A stretch of DNA of 64,000 nucleotides, from the NCBI RefSeq assembly GCF_008711325.1, contig NZ_VXDB01000005.1, positions 1 through 64,000 on the forward strand, written 5' to 3'. The position numbers and the translations under genes were made by a program. A model generated the notes under the pieces. It was not told the origin of the DNA. It worked only from the letters and a program-made list of their open reading frames with translations, and did no database searches. Below are positions 54,560 to 64,000 of this stretch, piece by piece. The DNA is from Roseibium sediminis. GTDB taxonomy: Bacteria > Pseudomonadota > Alphaproteobacteria > Rhizobiales > Stappiaceae. Every line of letters starts with the position of its first letter. Positions within the stretch are counted from its first letter, which is position 1.

Positions 54560-55921
54560 ATGATCTATTTGGATCTTTTTGTTTTGTCTTTAGTAGTTTT
54601 TGTATTTTGCTTCATATTGATTGCAAGAAGGTACAAGAATAAAGATCAATCAGTTCCGGCCGACATTCGCGAGGTGCGTGAGAAAACGGCACAAAATGAG
54701 CCGAATCCACTCTCACCCGCTGATGAATTTTTATTGATGGGTGGGCATGAAACACGCGCAAGCGAAGTGCCCGCTTGGGCTATAGTGTTACGCTCACCAT
54801 TCGGCGATCTGGACAATGTAACTTCATGGATCGGTGGTGCGCCGGTCGCCCCCAAAGAATTCAATTGGCCGCTAGGGAGCGATGGTCGTCCTTTGAACTT
54901 CTTGTGTCAGATTGACCTTGCGAAGCTAACTACATCTGATGATAGAGGCGGTGTGCCCGAAGGCTGGCCGATAAAAGGTGCGCTGCTAGTATTTTTTGGG
55001 CGACCTGATGGCGGACATCCCTATGTGTATCGCTGTATTTTTTTAAAAGAAGACCAACTAGAACAAGGAGAGATCATCAACCCTCCTGAAAATACCGGAG
55101 AGCTTTCAAAGTTAGGTTTTACCATTGCCGGTTTGTCCTTCAATTATTGGCCAGTTGATTTGATTTATTTTCTGGATCGGTTTGAACAAGAGCCGCCTCT
55201 TGAAATCAAAGGACAGCCGCAGGATCCGTTATCCTGGATAACCAGCTGGGATATTGCAGAACTTGAGGCTCGCATAACCGCTCGAGCATTGCGTCCTTAT
55301 ATCCACCCCCATAACACCTCTTTGGAAGCTCGGCTAAAGAGTTTGCGTAGGGAGTTGAAACTAAAGCCTTCAAACGAAAAAATCGCTGATGATGTCACAC
55401 TTACGGAGGTTTTGTTGAGCGATGGTCGAGCTGTTCTTAACGCAGTTGAGAAATGGGAAAAACGATGTTCTGAAGAAAGTCCTGACACGATTTTGGACAC
55501 CTCTGCATTAAGGGAGCTTTTCCAGCTAAGGCGCTCGTTGGCAGAAAAAATCAATAATCACTATATGAAGGCAAACTTAGTTGGGAAACCACACGAGGTG
55601 TGGAGGGGCGTGGAGGATGTGATTCTTAATGGGCATTGCCGAACATTGGAGCACTTTAAGGATTTGCCACAACGCTTCCATCCTCTAGCAAATGCACTGC
55701 TAAGTGGCTGGAAAAACCACAGGTTGCTCGGGTTAGAGCCGCCCTTTGGTAACAATTTTGAAGACCTACGCGGGCAAGATTGCCTTATTAGCATTTCTGC
55801 GGATCCATTTTTGGGAACCGAGACGGAACATGAATATGGTATGTCGATATGGTGTTTCCGCGACAAATTGGTCCAAGGCGAGTTAAATGGAGGACAGTTT
55901 GTTATGCATTGTGCTGTCTGA
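54560..55921 (+). CDS. DUF1963-domain membrane-anchored protein
   Basis: A 453-residue protein with an N-terminal membrane helix (IYLDLFVLSLVVFVFCFILI), a short Lys/Glu spacer, then a DUF1963-like domain (GGAPVAPKEFNWPLGSDGRPLNFLCQIDL; YwqG family) and a second part (to FRDKLVQGELNGGQFVMH) that resembles another half of the same fold. The function is unknown; DUF1963 proteins are widespread in polymorphic-toxin and stress settings. The gene is clearly AT-richer than its neighbours and splits thiC from rpsO-pnp, so it is probably a recent acquisition. The start has GGGGG upstream. Confidence 0.82.
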   Translation: MIYLDLFVLSLVVFVFCFILIARRYKNKDQSVPADIREVREKTAQNEPNPLSPADEFLLMGGHETRASEVPAWAIVLRSPFGDLDNVTSWIGGAPVAPKEFNWPLGSDGRPLNFLCQIDLAKLTTSDDRGGVPEGWPIKGALLVFFGRPDGGHPYVYRCIFLKEDQLEQGEIINPPENTGELSKLGFTIAGLSFNYWPVDLIYFLDRFEQEPPLEIKGQPQDPLSWITSWDIAELEARITARALRPYIHPHNTSLEARLKSLRRELKLKPSNEKIADDVTLTEVLLSDGRAVLNAVEKWEKRCSEESPDTILDTSALRELFQLRRSLAEKINNHYMKANLVGKPHEVWRGVEDVILNGHCRTLEHFKDLPQRFHPLANALLSGWKNHRLLGLEPPFGNNFEDLRGQDCLISISADPFLGTETEHEYGMSIWCFRDKLVQGELNGGQFVMHCAV

Positions 55922-56127
55922 TTACTCCAAGTCTCAAGTGAAATTGCCCCTTTCCTTTTTTCCGGTTTTCCGTCATATTCCGCGCCCATCGGGCCCTAGA
56001 GTCTGATCGATCCAATCCCCCTTTGCTGACCGACATCTCGGCTCTGGATACGGAGTGGTTCGGCTGCGCAAGCAGCGTCTTTTAAAAAACGCCGGGTTCG
56101 CCCGGCACAATGACGAAAGGACACACG

Positions 56128-56397
56128 ATGTCGATTACTGCAGAGCGCAAGGCTGAGCTCATCAAGGAATACGCCATCAAGGAAGGCGACACCGGTTCTC
56201 CGGAAGTACAGGTTGCTATCCTGACCGAGCGTATCAACAACCTCACCGAACACTTCAAGGGTCACGGCAAGGACAATCACTCCCGCCGCGGTCTTTTGAA
56301 AATGGTTGCGTCGCGCCGTTCGCTTCTTGACTACGTCAAGGGCAAGGACGAAGCACGCTACAAGACGCTGATCGAGCGCCTGGGCGTTCGCCGCTAA
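56128..56397 (+). CDS. rpsO: 30S ribosomal protein S15
   Basis: A primary 16S rRNA-binding protein of 89 residues. It starts [16 protein letters not shown], includes [15 protein letters not shown] and ends [14 protein letters not shown] lies before the start at 56128, and this choice matches the family; ATGs upstream (56110) are not used. It is followed by a strong terminator and then pnp, the classic rpsO-pnp order. Confidence 0.98.
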   Translation: MSITAERKAELIKEYAIKEGDTGSPEVQVAILTERINNLTEHFKGHGKDNHSRRGLLKMVASRRSLLDYVKGKDEARYKTLIERLGVRR

Positions 56398-56425
56398 GGC
56401 TGGTCCCGAAAGGGATGATCACTTC

Positions 56426-56458
56426 GGCACGGCAAGGGCAACCTTGCCGTGCCTTTTT
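56426..56458 (+). terminator. rpsO terminator
   Basis: A 12-base perfect stem (GGCACGGCAAGG with its complement) around GCAA is followed by TTTTTA. It lies 29 bases past the rpsO stop. Confidence 0.95.
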
Positions 56459-56779
56459 ATTTGTTCGTTTGATCAGGCTTTCGCGCAACAATCGGTCGGT
56501 GGCTCGGTGAAACTGCCTAAAAGGCAAATTTTCTCGCTTTTTGCCCCCTTGCGAAGGCACAGAACTGTTTCCAATTCACGGGGAAAACCTCTATAGGAGG
56601 TTGCGTGACAGTCATGGGGCAGGATTGCCGGTCGCTTCAAGTAGCCTTGAAAGCGTCTCGTTGTCTTGCCCGTGGCTTGTCCAACCGGTAACCGGCCCAT
56701 CCGGGGCCGACCGGTCTGTAGGGTCTGCGCATATGTTCATGTATCCGCGCGCAGACAGACGAAGCTGTAAGGAACAGAC
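56459..56779. other. pnp leader region
   Basis: A 320-base stretch with no gene. A 6-base hairpin CGGCCC/GGGCCG sits at 56693-56709. In other bacteria this leader holds RNase III sites through which PNPase controls its own mRNA; I cannot show such a site here. Confidence 0.5.
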
Positions 56780-58912
56780 ATGTTCGACATTCATCGTGTG
56801 GAAGTTGATTGGGGCGGGCGTCCGCTTGTCCTCGAAACCGGCAAGGTTGCCCGTCAGGCTGATGGCGCTGTCATGGCCAGCTACGGCGAAACCAAGGTTC
56901 TGGCAACCGTTGTTTCCGCCAAGTCCCCGAAGCCGGGTCAGGACTTCTTCCCGCTCACGGTCAACTATCAGGAAAAGGCCTTTGCGGCCGGCAAGATCCC
57001 GGGTGGCTACTTCAAGCGTGAAGGCCGCCCGAGCGAGCACGAAACGCTCACCTCACGCCTGATTGACCGTCCGATCCGCCCGCTCTTTGCGGACGGATAC
57101 AAGAACGACACCCAGGTCATCATCACCGTGCTGTCGCACGACATGGAAAACGCTCCGGACATTCTGGCCATGGTTGCAGCGTCTGCTGCCCTGACCCTTT
57201 CCGGCGTTCCGTTCATGGGCCCGATCGGCGGCGCTCGCGTTGGCTACATCAACGGCGAATACGTCCTGAACCCGGCTGTTGACGACATGGCCGAATCCGC
57301 TCTGGACCTCGTTGTCGCAGGTACGGGCGATGCGGTTCTGATGGTCGAATCCGAAGCCAAGGAACTCGACGAAGACACCATGCTCGGTGCCGTCATGTTC
57401 GGCCACAAGGGCTTCCAGACCGTCATCGACGCGATCATCAAGCTGGCGGAAACCGCTGCCAAGGAACCGCGCGATCTGGTCCTGCCGGATCATTCCGCTC
57501 TCTTTGCCCAGATCAAGGGCATTGCCGAGGACGACCTCAAGGCAGCCTACAAGATCATCTCCAAGACCGACCGCAAGAACGCTGTTGATGCAGCCAAGGC
57601 GAAGGTCGTGGAAAGCCTGATCACCAACGGTGGCGACGAAGCTCCGGAAGCAACGGTTGTTGGCGAGCTCTTCAAGAAGCTTGAAGCTGAAATCGTTCGC
57701 GGTGGCATCCTCGACACGGGCACCCGTATCGACGGCCGTGACCTTTCCACCGTTCGCGCGATTTCTTCGGAAGTCGGTATCCTGCCGCGCGCTCACGGCT
57801 CTGCGCTCTTCACCCGTGGTGAAACGCAAGGTCTCGTCGTCGGCACGCTGGGCACCGGCGAAGACGAGCAGTTCATTGACCTTTTGGAAGGCACCATGAA
57901 GGAACACTTCATGCTGCACTACAACTTCCCGCCTTACTCTGTCGGTGAAACCGGCCGCATGGGCTCTCCGGGACGCCGCGAAATCGGTCACGGCAAGCTG
58001 GCATGGCGCGCGGTTCATCCGATGCTCCCGGCTCACCATGAGTTCCCGTACACCATCCGCGTTGTCTCCGAGATCACCGAATCCAACGGTTCGTCCTCCA
58101 TGGCAACCGTCTGCGGCACCTCTTTGGCGCTGATGGATGCCGGTGTACCGCTCAAGGCTCCGGTTGCCGGTATTGCCATGGGTCTGATCAAGGAAGGCGA
58201 CCGGTTTGCGGTTCTGTCCGATATCCTTGGTGACGAAGATCACCTCGGCGACATGGACTTCAAGGTCGCTGGCTCCGAGAACGGCATCACTGCCCTTCAG
58301 ATGGACATCAAGATCGACGGTATCACCGAAGAGATCATGAAAGTCGCTCTGGCTCAGGCCAAGGACGGTCGTATCCATATTCTCGGTGAAATGGCCAAGG
58401 CCATCACTGAAGCCCGCTCCGAACTGGGCGAGCATGCACCGCGCATCGAAATGATGAAGATCCCGGTCGACAAGATCCGTGAAGTCATCGGGTCTGGCGG
58501 CAAGGTCATTCGCGAAATCGTCGAAAAGACTGGCGCGAAGGTCAACATCGAAGACGATGGTACGGTCAAGGTTGCCTCTGCTGATGGCAAGGCTATCAAG
58601 GCTGCGGTCAACTGGATCAACTCCATCGCCGCTGAGCCGGAAGTCGGCGTGATCTACGAAGGTACGGTTGTGAAGTGCGTTGATTTCGGCGCATTCGTGA
58701 ACTTCTTCGGCGCTCGCGACGGTCTGGTTCACATCTCTCAGCTGGCTCCCAAGAAGGTTGCCAAGGTCACTGACGTGGTCAAGGAAGGCGACAAGGTCTG
58801 GGTCAAGCTCATGGGCTTCGACGAGCGTGGCAAGGTTCGCCTGTCCATGAAGGTTGTCGACCAGGAAACCGGCAAGGAACTCGAGCGGGAAGAAAAGAAG
58901 GAAGAAGCCTGA
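56780..58912 (+). CDS. pnp: Polyribonucleotide nucleotidyltransferase (PNPase)
   Basis: A 3'-to-5' phosphorolytic exoribonuclease, 710 residues, part of RNA decay complexes. Two RNase PH domains flank a helical region, with [15 protein letters not shown] at the second. The KH domain has [15 protein letters not shown] and the S1 domain has [13 protein letters not shown]. The acidic/Lys-rich tail ends EKKEEA. AAGGAAC lies before the start. Codon use is strongly biased. Confidence 0.98.
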   Translation: MFDIHRVEVDWGGRPLVLETGKVARQADGAVMASYGETKVLATVVSAKSPKPGQDFFPLTVNYQEKAFAAGKIPGGYFKREGRPSEHETLTSRLIDRPIRPLFADGYKNDTQVIITVLSHDMENAPDILAMVAASAALTLSGVPFMGPIGGARVGYINGEYVLNPAVDDMAESALDLVVAGTGDAVLMVESEAKELDEDTMLGAVMFGHKGFQTVIDAIIKLAETAAKEPRDLVLPDHSALFAQIKGIAEDDLKAAYKIISKTDRKNAVDAAKAKVVESLITNGGDEAPEATVVGELFKKLEAEIVRGGILDTGTRIDGRDLSTVRAISSEVGILPRAHGSALFTRGETQGLVVGTLGTGEDEQFIDLLEGTMKEHFMLHYNFPPYSVGETGRMGSPGRREIGHGKLAWRAVHPMLPAHHEFPYTIRVVSEITESNGSSSMATVCGTSLALMDAGVPLKAPVAGIAMGLIKEGDRFAVLSDILGDEDHLGDMDFKVAGSENGITALQMDIKIDGITEEIMKVALAQAKDGRIHILGEMAKAITEARSELGEHAPRIEMMKIPVDKIREVIGSGGKVIREIVEKTGAKVNIEDDGTVKVASADGKAIKAAVNWINSIAAEPEVGVIYEGTVVKCVDFGAFVNFFGARDGLVHISQLAPKKVAKVTDVVKEGDKVWVKLMGFDERGKVRLSMKVVDQETGKELEREEKKEEA

Positions 58913-58943
58913 TAACGGCTGACCTTTGATCTGCTTTTCAAGG

Positions 58944-58976
58944 CGCCGGGCAAAATTGCCCGGCGTCTTTTCTTTT
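58944..58976. terminator. Terminator after pnp
   Basis: A 10-base stem CGCCGGGCAA/TTGCCCGGCG with a very short loop is followed by TCTTTTCTTTTT. The minus-strand side is less T-rich, so for the converging EAL gene it is probably partial. Confidence 0.85.
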
Positions 58977-59000
58977 TGGCGCCCTGTTTTATGCGATGGG

Positions 59001-61724
59001 TCAGTTCAGTCTTGCCTGTGCGGGAATGGCCATGGAGTTTGCCGTGAGGAAGCGGATGAATTCCGATCCGGGCATCGGACGGGCGATGTGATAGCCCTGT
59101 ATCAGCTGACAGCCCAGATCTGACAGGATCCTGCATTGCGGGGCGGTTTCCGCCCCTTCGCAAATCACTTCGATGCCGAGGCTTTCCGCCATGGAGCGAA
59201 TGGCCCGAATGAGGATCTGGTCGTCTTGATCCTCTTCCAGATCCAGAATGAATGAGCGGTCGATCTTCAGGATGTCGATCGGCAATCGCTTCAGATAGCT
59301 CAGCGATGAATACCCGGTTCCAAAGTCATCCAGCGAGAGTTTGACGCCCAGATCGCGCAAGGCGTCCAGTATCATGGCCGGATCGACACGGCTGTCGTCG
59401 AGCATGACGGTTTCAGTGATCTCCAGATGAAGATCAGCAGGCGAGATGCCGGTTTCCCCGATTACCTTGGCAACTTGCGCGACGAAGGTTCCATCCCGAC
59501 ATTGGCGCGGGGATACGTTGACGCTGATACATTGCAGGTCGAGCCCGCGTTGACGGCAATCCATGAAAAAGCTGCAGGCTTCGCTCAGAACCCACTCGCC
59601 CAAGGGAACGATCATGCCGGTATCTTCCGCGATGGGGATGAATTCAGACGGCGTGATTTCTCCCAGATCTTCATCAGTCCAGCGGAGCAGAGCCTCGCAG
59701 CTGATGATGCGCCCACAAGAGTAGTCGACAATCGGCTGATAATGCAGTCGGAAGAGCTTCTGTTCGATTGCCCCTTTCAGGGCAAACTCCAGCTTCATCG
59801 TCCGAGCGGTCGCCTCATTGGTCTGCGTGTTGTAGAACCGGCAGCAGTTTCCGCCCTCGGACTTTGCCTGAAACATGGCAAATTCCGCATGGCGCAGCAG
59901 GACAGTCTCGCAGTCACCATCATCCGGTCCAATCGCTATACCGATGCTGGCTGTGACAAGCTGGCGGCTTTCCGACACGGATGGACGGGCTCCGGCGACG
60001 GCTTCCAGGAGGCCGAGAACCTTCTGCTCCACATCCCATTCGTCCTCGATCGAGTTCAGGATGATCGTGAACTGGTCACCGCCAAACCGCGCGGCCGTTT
60101 CGCTGGGGCCAATCACCTCCTGAATGCGCCAGGCGATGTTGGCAAGCAGCTGGTCCCCAAGCTCCTGTCCGAGGGACTCGTTCACGCTCTTGAACCTGTC
60201 GATGTCGACAAACAGGAGCGCGCATTGTTCGCTGCCCGTGCGAATACGGTCCAGCGTCTGTTTCAGGCGATCCTGGAAGAGATGCCGGTTCGGCAACCCG
60301 GTCACAGGATCATAGTGGACATGAAGGGCAGCCTGTTGCTCCTGTCTCTTGCGGTCGGTGATATCGAGAACGGTGGCATAGAACGCCTCCTCCCCGTTCC
60401 AGGAGATCATGCGCACATGCTGCTCAAGCCAGATTACGGACCCGTCTGCCCTTTGAGCCTGCGCCTCGTAGATTTTCGGTGTAGAGCCGCCTTCCTGTCG
60501 CAGACGATAGACCTGATTGAGATTGCGATGCTCCTCCTTGGCGTAAAGATCGAGAACCGGTTTGCCGATCAAACGCGTCTGGCCTTCGGCGCCATATCCC
60601 AGCATGTCGAGCAGCGCGTCATTGGCATAGAGTATGTGCTTGTTTGCATGCACGAAAACGCCTTGCAACGAGCCATCGATCAATTCACGAAACTGGGCGT
60701 CGGTTCTGCGATTGGCCTCGAAGGCATCGGTAAAGAGCGTGGCCAGTGTGTTGAATTCCTGAATGGTGCTCGGGGTGCGGTTCATGGCTGGTCGGCCCTG
60801 CCGAAGGTCCCGTGCATAGGCAATGAGATAGGACAGGGAAGGTGAGACCATCTTGTTCAGGAAAAGAGAGACCAAGGCGCATGCGGCCAGAATGACGAGC
60901 AGAAACGGCAGCAGAAGGTCCGCATAGGCCTTCCGTACGGCGTGTTCCGGCCGGTTGGGTGTTTGAACGACGGCGACCAGCGGCGGCGCGCCGATGCCGT
61001 CCATCAGCACGACTTCGTCCGTTGTGGTCCCGTCTGCTTGTGGGTGCGAAGACATCGCTGCAGAGGATGCAGTTCTCGACAAAACGGTCGAGCCGATTTC
61101 TATCTCAACGTTGTCCGCATCAAGAGCGGCCGCAATTATCCTCGAAATATCAGTGCCCCGGCTGAGATTGATCCCGCCGATCAGGCGGTGTTCATGCCCG
61201 CCCCTTTCACCGTCATGATGAATGGGAATGGATATTACGGCAAAAGCCTGTTGCACATTGTCGATTGATCCCGTCCGCAGGATCCAGAGGTCTGGTAACA
61301 TTGAGACTCTGGTGTCCGGTGGCAAAACCATATCGGCGGCAGAAGGGACAGCGCTCAGGTTGATGCCGTTTGCCTGTCCGTCAACATCGAGCAACAAGAG
61401 GTCGAAATGGTGCCCCGACATGGCATTGTTGAGATCATCCAGAATGGCTTCCGCAAGATCATGATCCTTTGTGGCCAAAGCCGAAAGGAGATGCCGATCA
61501 ACCGAGGTGCTCCTAAGCCGCGTTTCGAAGTCCGACAAGTGGTTCTCGAATGCAAGCTTGGCGATCGACTGGTTCTGTTTTGCTGCCCCTTGCGCCTGAA
61601 TTGCGGACAGGGAGAGCGACGAGAAGTAGGCCAGTCCAAAAACCACCAGGGACATGCCGATGAGTCCCGTGCAAAAAAGGCCCAAGACAAACCAGTTAAA
61701 ACGAATTCCTTTTGGAGACGTCAT
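59001..61724 (-). CDS. Membrane PAS-GGDQF-EAL protein, probable c-di-GMP phosphodiesterase
   Basis: A 907-residue sensor protein. A first membrane segment (about 10-35) and a second near 285-305 flank a periplasmic sensing region of about 250 residues. A HAMP-like stretch and a PAS domain with LHVHYDPVTGLPNR after it follow. The GGDEF site reads FGGDQF, so cyclase activity is doubtful. The EAL domain is complete: CEALLRW, SVNVSPRQ, LEITETV, LDDFGTGYSSL, LKIDRSFI, CEGAET and QGYHIARPM. The likely net activity is c-di-GMP breakdown. The start at 61724 has GGGAAGG upstream. Confidence 0.9.
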   Translation of the reverse strand: MTSPKGIRFNWFVLGLFCTGLIGMSLVVFGLAYFSSLSLSAIQAQGAAKQNQSIAKLAFENHLSDFETRLRSTSVDRHLLSALATKDHDLAEAILDDLNNAMSGHHFDLLLLDVDGQANGINLSAVPSAADMVLPPDTRVSMLPDLWILRTGSIDNVQQAFAVISIPIHHDGERGGHEHRLIGGINLSRGTDISRIIAAALDADNVEIEIGSTVLSRTASSAAMSSHPQADGTTTDEVVLMDGIGAPPLVAVVQTPNRPEHAVRKAYADLLLPFLLVILAACALVSLFLNKMVSPSLSYLIAYARDLRQGRPAMNRTPSTIQEFNTLATLFTDAFEANRRTDAQFRELIDGSLQGVFVHANKHILYANDALLDMLGYGAEGQTRLIGKPVLDLYAKEEHRNLNQVYRLRQEGGSTPKIYEAQAQRADGSVIWLEQHVRMISWNGEEAFYATVLDITDRKRQEQQAALHVHYDPVTGLPNRHLFQDRLKQTLDRIRTGSEQCALLFVDIDRFKSVNESLGQELGDQLLANIAWRIQEVIGPSETAARFGGDQFTIILNSIEDEWDVEQKVLGLLEAVAGARPSVSESRQLVTASIGIAIGPDDGDCETVLLRHAEFAMFQAKSEGGNCCRFYNTQTNEATARTMKLEFALKGAIEQKLFRLHYQPIVDYSCGRIISCEALLRWTDEDLGEITPSEFIPIAEDTGMIVPLGEWVLSEACSFFMDCRQRGLDLQCISVNVSPRQCRDGTFVAQVAKVIGETGISPADLHLEITETVMLDDSRVDPAMILDALRDLGVKLSLDDFGTGYSSLSYLKRLPIDILKIDRSFILDLEEDQDDQILIRAIRSMAESLGIEVICEGAETAPQCRILSDLGCQLIQGYHIARPMPGSEFIRFLTANSMAIPAQARLN

Positions 61725-62052
61725 TTGCCTTCCCTCACCTGAGCGCTTGCCGATTTGACTGGGATGGCACAAGTTACATTGCGCGGTGCGCTTAACATTG
61801 TGAGAATGAAGGGGTTTTTGTTAAAAAGTACACTACAGATTACGCGTAGCATGACTTTTGATCATTCGGTAAATGTTACAAATACTATTTATGTATAAAT
61901 ATAATTGGGTTGAATCGATTTATTATTTGTGAATTACGGGAATTATACTTTTTGGATTGAGTTGCGTCCATGGTCGGTAATTTGATTTCGAGCATTTGCC
62001 CCTTTGGCAGGAACTGGTATACCCGGCGCGAACTGGACTTAAGGGAATTGCC
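61725..62052. other. AT-rich divergent promoter region, EAL gene and dapB
   Basis: About 330 bases between two divergent genes. The stretch at about 61820-61960 is the most AT-rich in this part of the window (runs like TATTTATGTATAAATATAAT). It would hold both promoters. I see no gene, strong hairpin or recognised operator. Confidence 0.5.
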
Positions 62053-62865
62053 ATGGGTGAAATGCGGGTAGCAGTTGTTGGGGCCGGTGGCCGGATGGGC
62101 AAGGCCTTGGCACAGGCGGTATCGTCAACTCCCGGCATGCGCCTTTCCGGAGGCGTCGAACGGAGCGGGTCGCCCGCTTTGGGGAGAGATCTTGGGGAAA
62201 CGGCCGGTGTGGGGCATCTTGGTATTCCCATTACCGATGACCCGCTTACCGTCTTTGCCGCAACGGATGCGGTGCTCGATTTCACGGCGCCTCAGGCGAC
62301 ACTCGAATTTGCCGAACTCGCGGCGCAGGCACGTATTGTCCATGTGATCGGGACGACGGGCTGGAGCACAGGGCAAGATGAACCGCTCAAGGCAGCTGCC
62401 CGGCACGCTCGGATTGTAAAGTCGGGCAATATGAGCCTTGGCGTCAATCTGCTGGCGAGCCTCGTGAGGCGGGCCGCAGCTGCGCTCGATTCCGATTTCG
62501 ATATCGAGGTTCTGGAAATGCACCACCGGCACAAGGTGGATGCGCCTTCTGGCACTGCACTTCTCCTCGGTCAGGCCGCGGCAGACGGTCGTGCGATCAG
62601 CCTTGAGGAAAAGTCCGTGCGTGTGCGCGACGGGATCACCGGTGCGCGCGAGGAAGGCACAATCGGCTTTGCGACCTTGCGCGGTGGCAGCGTTATTGGC
62701 GAACATTCAGTGATTTTTGCAGCGGAAGGCGAGCGGATCGAGCTGTCTCACAAGGCTGAAGACCGGTCGCTGTTTGCCAAGGGGGCGGTCAAGGCGGCCC
62801 TTTGGGCCTTTGACAAGAAACCCGGACTTTACTCGATGGACCACGTTCTGGGGCTGTCGGACTAA
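62053..62865 (+). CDS. dapB: 4-hydroxy-tetrahydrodipicolinate reductase
   Basis: The second enzyme of the lysine/diaminopimelate branch, 270 residues, using NAD(P)H. The N-terminal Rossmann loop is [14 protein letters not shown]. The catalytic region is [20 protein letters not shown]. The C-terminus [13 protein letters not shown] is normal. AAGGGAATTG precedes the start at 62053. It is followed by gpmA after 32 bases, an order found in many Hyphomicrobiales. Confidence 0.97.
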   Translation: MGEMRVAVVGAGGRMGKALAQAVSSTPGMRLSGGVERSGSPALGRDLGETAGVGHLGIPITDDPLTVFAATDAVLDFTAPQATLEFAELAAQARIVHVIGTTGWSTGQDEPLKAAARHARIVKSGNMSLGVNLLASLVRRAAAALDSDFDIEVLEMHHRHKVDAPSGTALLLGQAAADGRAISLEEKSVRVRDGITGAREEGTIGFATLRGGSVIGEHSVIFAAEGERIELSHKAEDRSLFAKGAVKAALWAFDKKPGLYSMDHVLGLSD

Positions 62866-62897
62866 CTTCTTCTGTCCAATCAAGTGGAGAAAGACAT

Positions 62898-63518
62898 ATG
62901 GATCGCCTGCTGGTGCTTGTGCGTCATGGTCAAAGTGAGTGGAACCTCAAGAACCTGTTCACCGGCTGGAAGGACCCCGGCCTGACCGAACAGGGCGTCT
63001 CGGAAGCAAAGAATGCAGGTGAACAGCTCAGGGATCTGAAGCTGCAGTTCGACATTGCCTTCACGTCGGACCTGAGCCGCGCCCAGAAGACCCTTGCCCT
63101 GATCCTTGAGGAAATTGGCCAGCAGGATCTGGAAACAGTTCGCAATCAGGCCCTGAACGAGCGGGATTACGGCGACCTGACCGGTATGAACAAGGATGAG
63201 GCTCGCGAGAAATTCGGCGAAGAGCAGGTTCATATCTGGCGCCGGTCGTTCGATGTTCCTCCTCCGGGCGGCGAAAGCCTGAAGATGACGGCTGAGCGTG
63301 TTCTGCCCTATTACCGCGATGAAATCCTGCCGAAGGTGCTTGGTGGAACCCGCACGATTGTGGCTGCGCACGGCAATTCCTTGCGCGCTTTGATCATGGA
63401 ACTGGAGGGCCTGACCCCGGAGCAGATCCTCAAGCGTGAACTGGGCACAGGCACGCCGATCATCTACCGTCTGGATGAAGAGGGTAAGGTCGTTAGCGTT
63501 CAGGACCTTGCGGCCTGA
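62898..63518 (+). CDS. gpmA: 2,3-bisphosphoglycerate-dependent phosphoglycerate mutase
   Basis: Interconverts 3- and 2-phosphoglycerate, 206 residues, the short form usual in Hyphomicrobiales. The phospho-His loop is [26 protein letters not shown] holds the catalytic Glu, and [10 protein letters not shown] the second His. GGAGAAAGAC lies just before the start. It probably shares a transcript with dapB and ends at a shared terminator. Confidence 0.96.
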   Translation: MDRLLVLVRHGQSEWNLKNLFTGWKDPGLTEQGVSEAKNAGEQLRDLKLQFDIAFTSDLSRAQKTLALILEEIGQQDLETVRNQALNERDYGDLTGMNKDEAREKFGEEQVHIWRRSFDVPPPGGESLKMTAERVLPYYRDEILPKVLGGTRTIVAAHGNSLRALIMELEGLTPEQILKRELGTGTPIIYRLDEEGKVVSVQDLAA

Positions 63519-63539
63519 GGCTCCTTCTTGCTGACATGA

Positions 63540-63566
63540 AAAAGGCGGCCAGTGGCCGCCTTTTTT
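63540..63566. terminator. Bidirectional terminator, gpmA and the kinase gene
   Basis: AAAAGGCGGCC pairs perfectly with GGCCGCCTTTT around AGT. The A and T runs on both sides suit the convergent genes. Confidence 0.9.
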
Positions 63567-63588
63567 GTTTGCCCGCTCCTGCAGCTGG

Positions 63589-64000
63589 TCAGACTTCGAA
63601 GCCTGCCTGCTCGGCAATGGTGCTCAGGCGCTTTTCAGGGCGCGCACCGACATGGCTGATGACGTTTGCCGCACACAAGCAACCAAGTTCGCAAGCGGCC
63701 TGATGATCATAGGACCGGGCCAGCCCGAAGAGGAAGCCAGCGGCAAACAAGTCACCGGCGCCGGTCAGATCGACGACGTTATCGACCTTTTCTGCCTTCA
63801 CCTTGATCTGTTCGTCGCGGGTGATCGCCATGGCGCCTTCGCTGCCAAGGGTCAAGGCGGTCAGCGCACCGCTTTCGCGGGCGGCAGAGATGGCCGTTTC
63901 GATATCGGCTGTCTCGTAGAGCGACTTCAGCTCATGCTCGTTGGCAAACACGAGGTCGACCGTGCCGTTGCGGATCATGTCGTGGAACTCGCTGCGATAG
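63589..64000 (-). CDS. PfkB-family kinase, probably adenosine kinase (partial)
   Basis: The C-terminal 137 residues of a ribokinase/PfkB-type kinase; the 5' part lies beyond the window, and the frame is open to its edge. The family's second signature is VDLTGAGDLFAAGFLFGLA with the catalytic Asp in GAGD. ANEHELKSLYE is the usual middle helix, and CAANVISHVGARP fits adenosine-kinase-like members of alphaproteobacteria. Substrate is inferred. Confidence 0.88.
   Translation of the reverse strand, partial: YRSEFHDMIRNGTVDLVFANEHELKSLYETADIETAISAARESGALTALTLGSEGAMAITRDEQIKVKAEKVDNVVDLTGAGDLFAAGFLFGLARSYDHQAACELGCLCAANVISHVGARPEKRLSTIAEQAGFEV

Overview
The window is a chromosomal segment of an alphaproteobacterium, most likely order Hyphomicrobiales (Rhizobiales) and plausibly a marine Stappiaceae-type genome (Roseibium/Labrenzia/Stappia). 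The reasons are the block order lnt - XRE regulator - metK - trmB - rimP - nusA - ylxR - infB - rbfA - truB, the run tsaB - rimI - fur - plsC - miaB - phoH - ybeY - corC, a PmtA-type phospholipid N-methyltransferase, RpoH promoters with an 18-base spacer, and moderately high GC. The taxon is inferred from gene content, not from a search.

Bases 1-4735 are accessory. They look like the right end of an integrated island. A possible IS21-type insertion-sequence end and a beheaded ORF are followed by a type VI secretion cassette: a nuclease toxin resembling PoNe, its DUF1911-type immunity protein, a PAAR spike tip and an unrecognised small protein. Next comes a tyrosine integrase pointing away from the 3' end of a tRNA-Arg(CCG) gene, which is probably the attachment site. 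The core chromosome resumes with an FeS-type (6-4) photolyase, an RlpA-like protein and a GGDEF/EAL protein.

Bases 10000-24000 carry the replication cluster dnaA-dnaN-recF-gyrB on the minus strand. It is separated from rpsT by 1.2 kb of unexplained non-coding DNA. Then come an enoyl-CoA hydratase, mutM, the ubiquinone pair ubiE-ubiB, alkB and a membrane protein with a Ser/Gly/Cys-rich tail. Bases 24000-32600 are rich in heat-shock and stress genes: dnaK-dnaJ, hslV-membrane protein-hslU and a universal stress protein. dnaK and hslV each have an RpoH-type promoter. pmtA and an FMN reductase lie between them.

Bases 32800-42800 hold Nfu-type Fe-S assembly, tRNA modification (tsaB, miaB), rimI, a Fur/Mur regulator, plsC, phoH-ybeY-corC-lnt and an XRE regulator resembling PraR. 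Bases 42900-52400 are metK, trmB and the transcription/translation operon rimP-nusA-ylxR-infB-rbfA-truB. After a shared terminator come thiC on the minus strand with a TPP riboswitch, a distinctly AT-rich DUF1963 gene, rpsO and pnp. The window ends with a second GGDEF/EAL protein, dapB, gpmA and the 3' part of a PfkB-family kinase.

The most interesting points are the PoNe/PoNi-PAAR cassette in the tRNA island with its unknown companion protein, the complementary decay of the two GGDEF/EAL proteins, the large non-coding gap upstream of dnaA, the membrane gene inside the hslVU operon, and a possible small transcript at about 6964-7063. I saw no CRISPR array, rRNA or complete insertion sequence.
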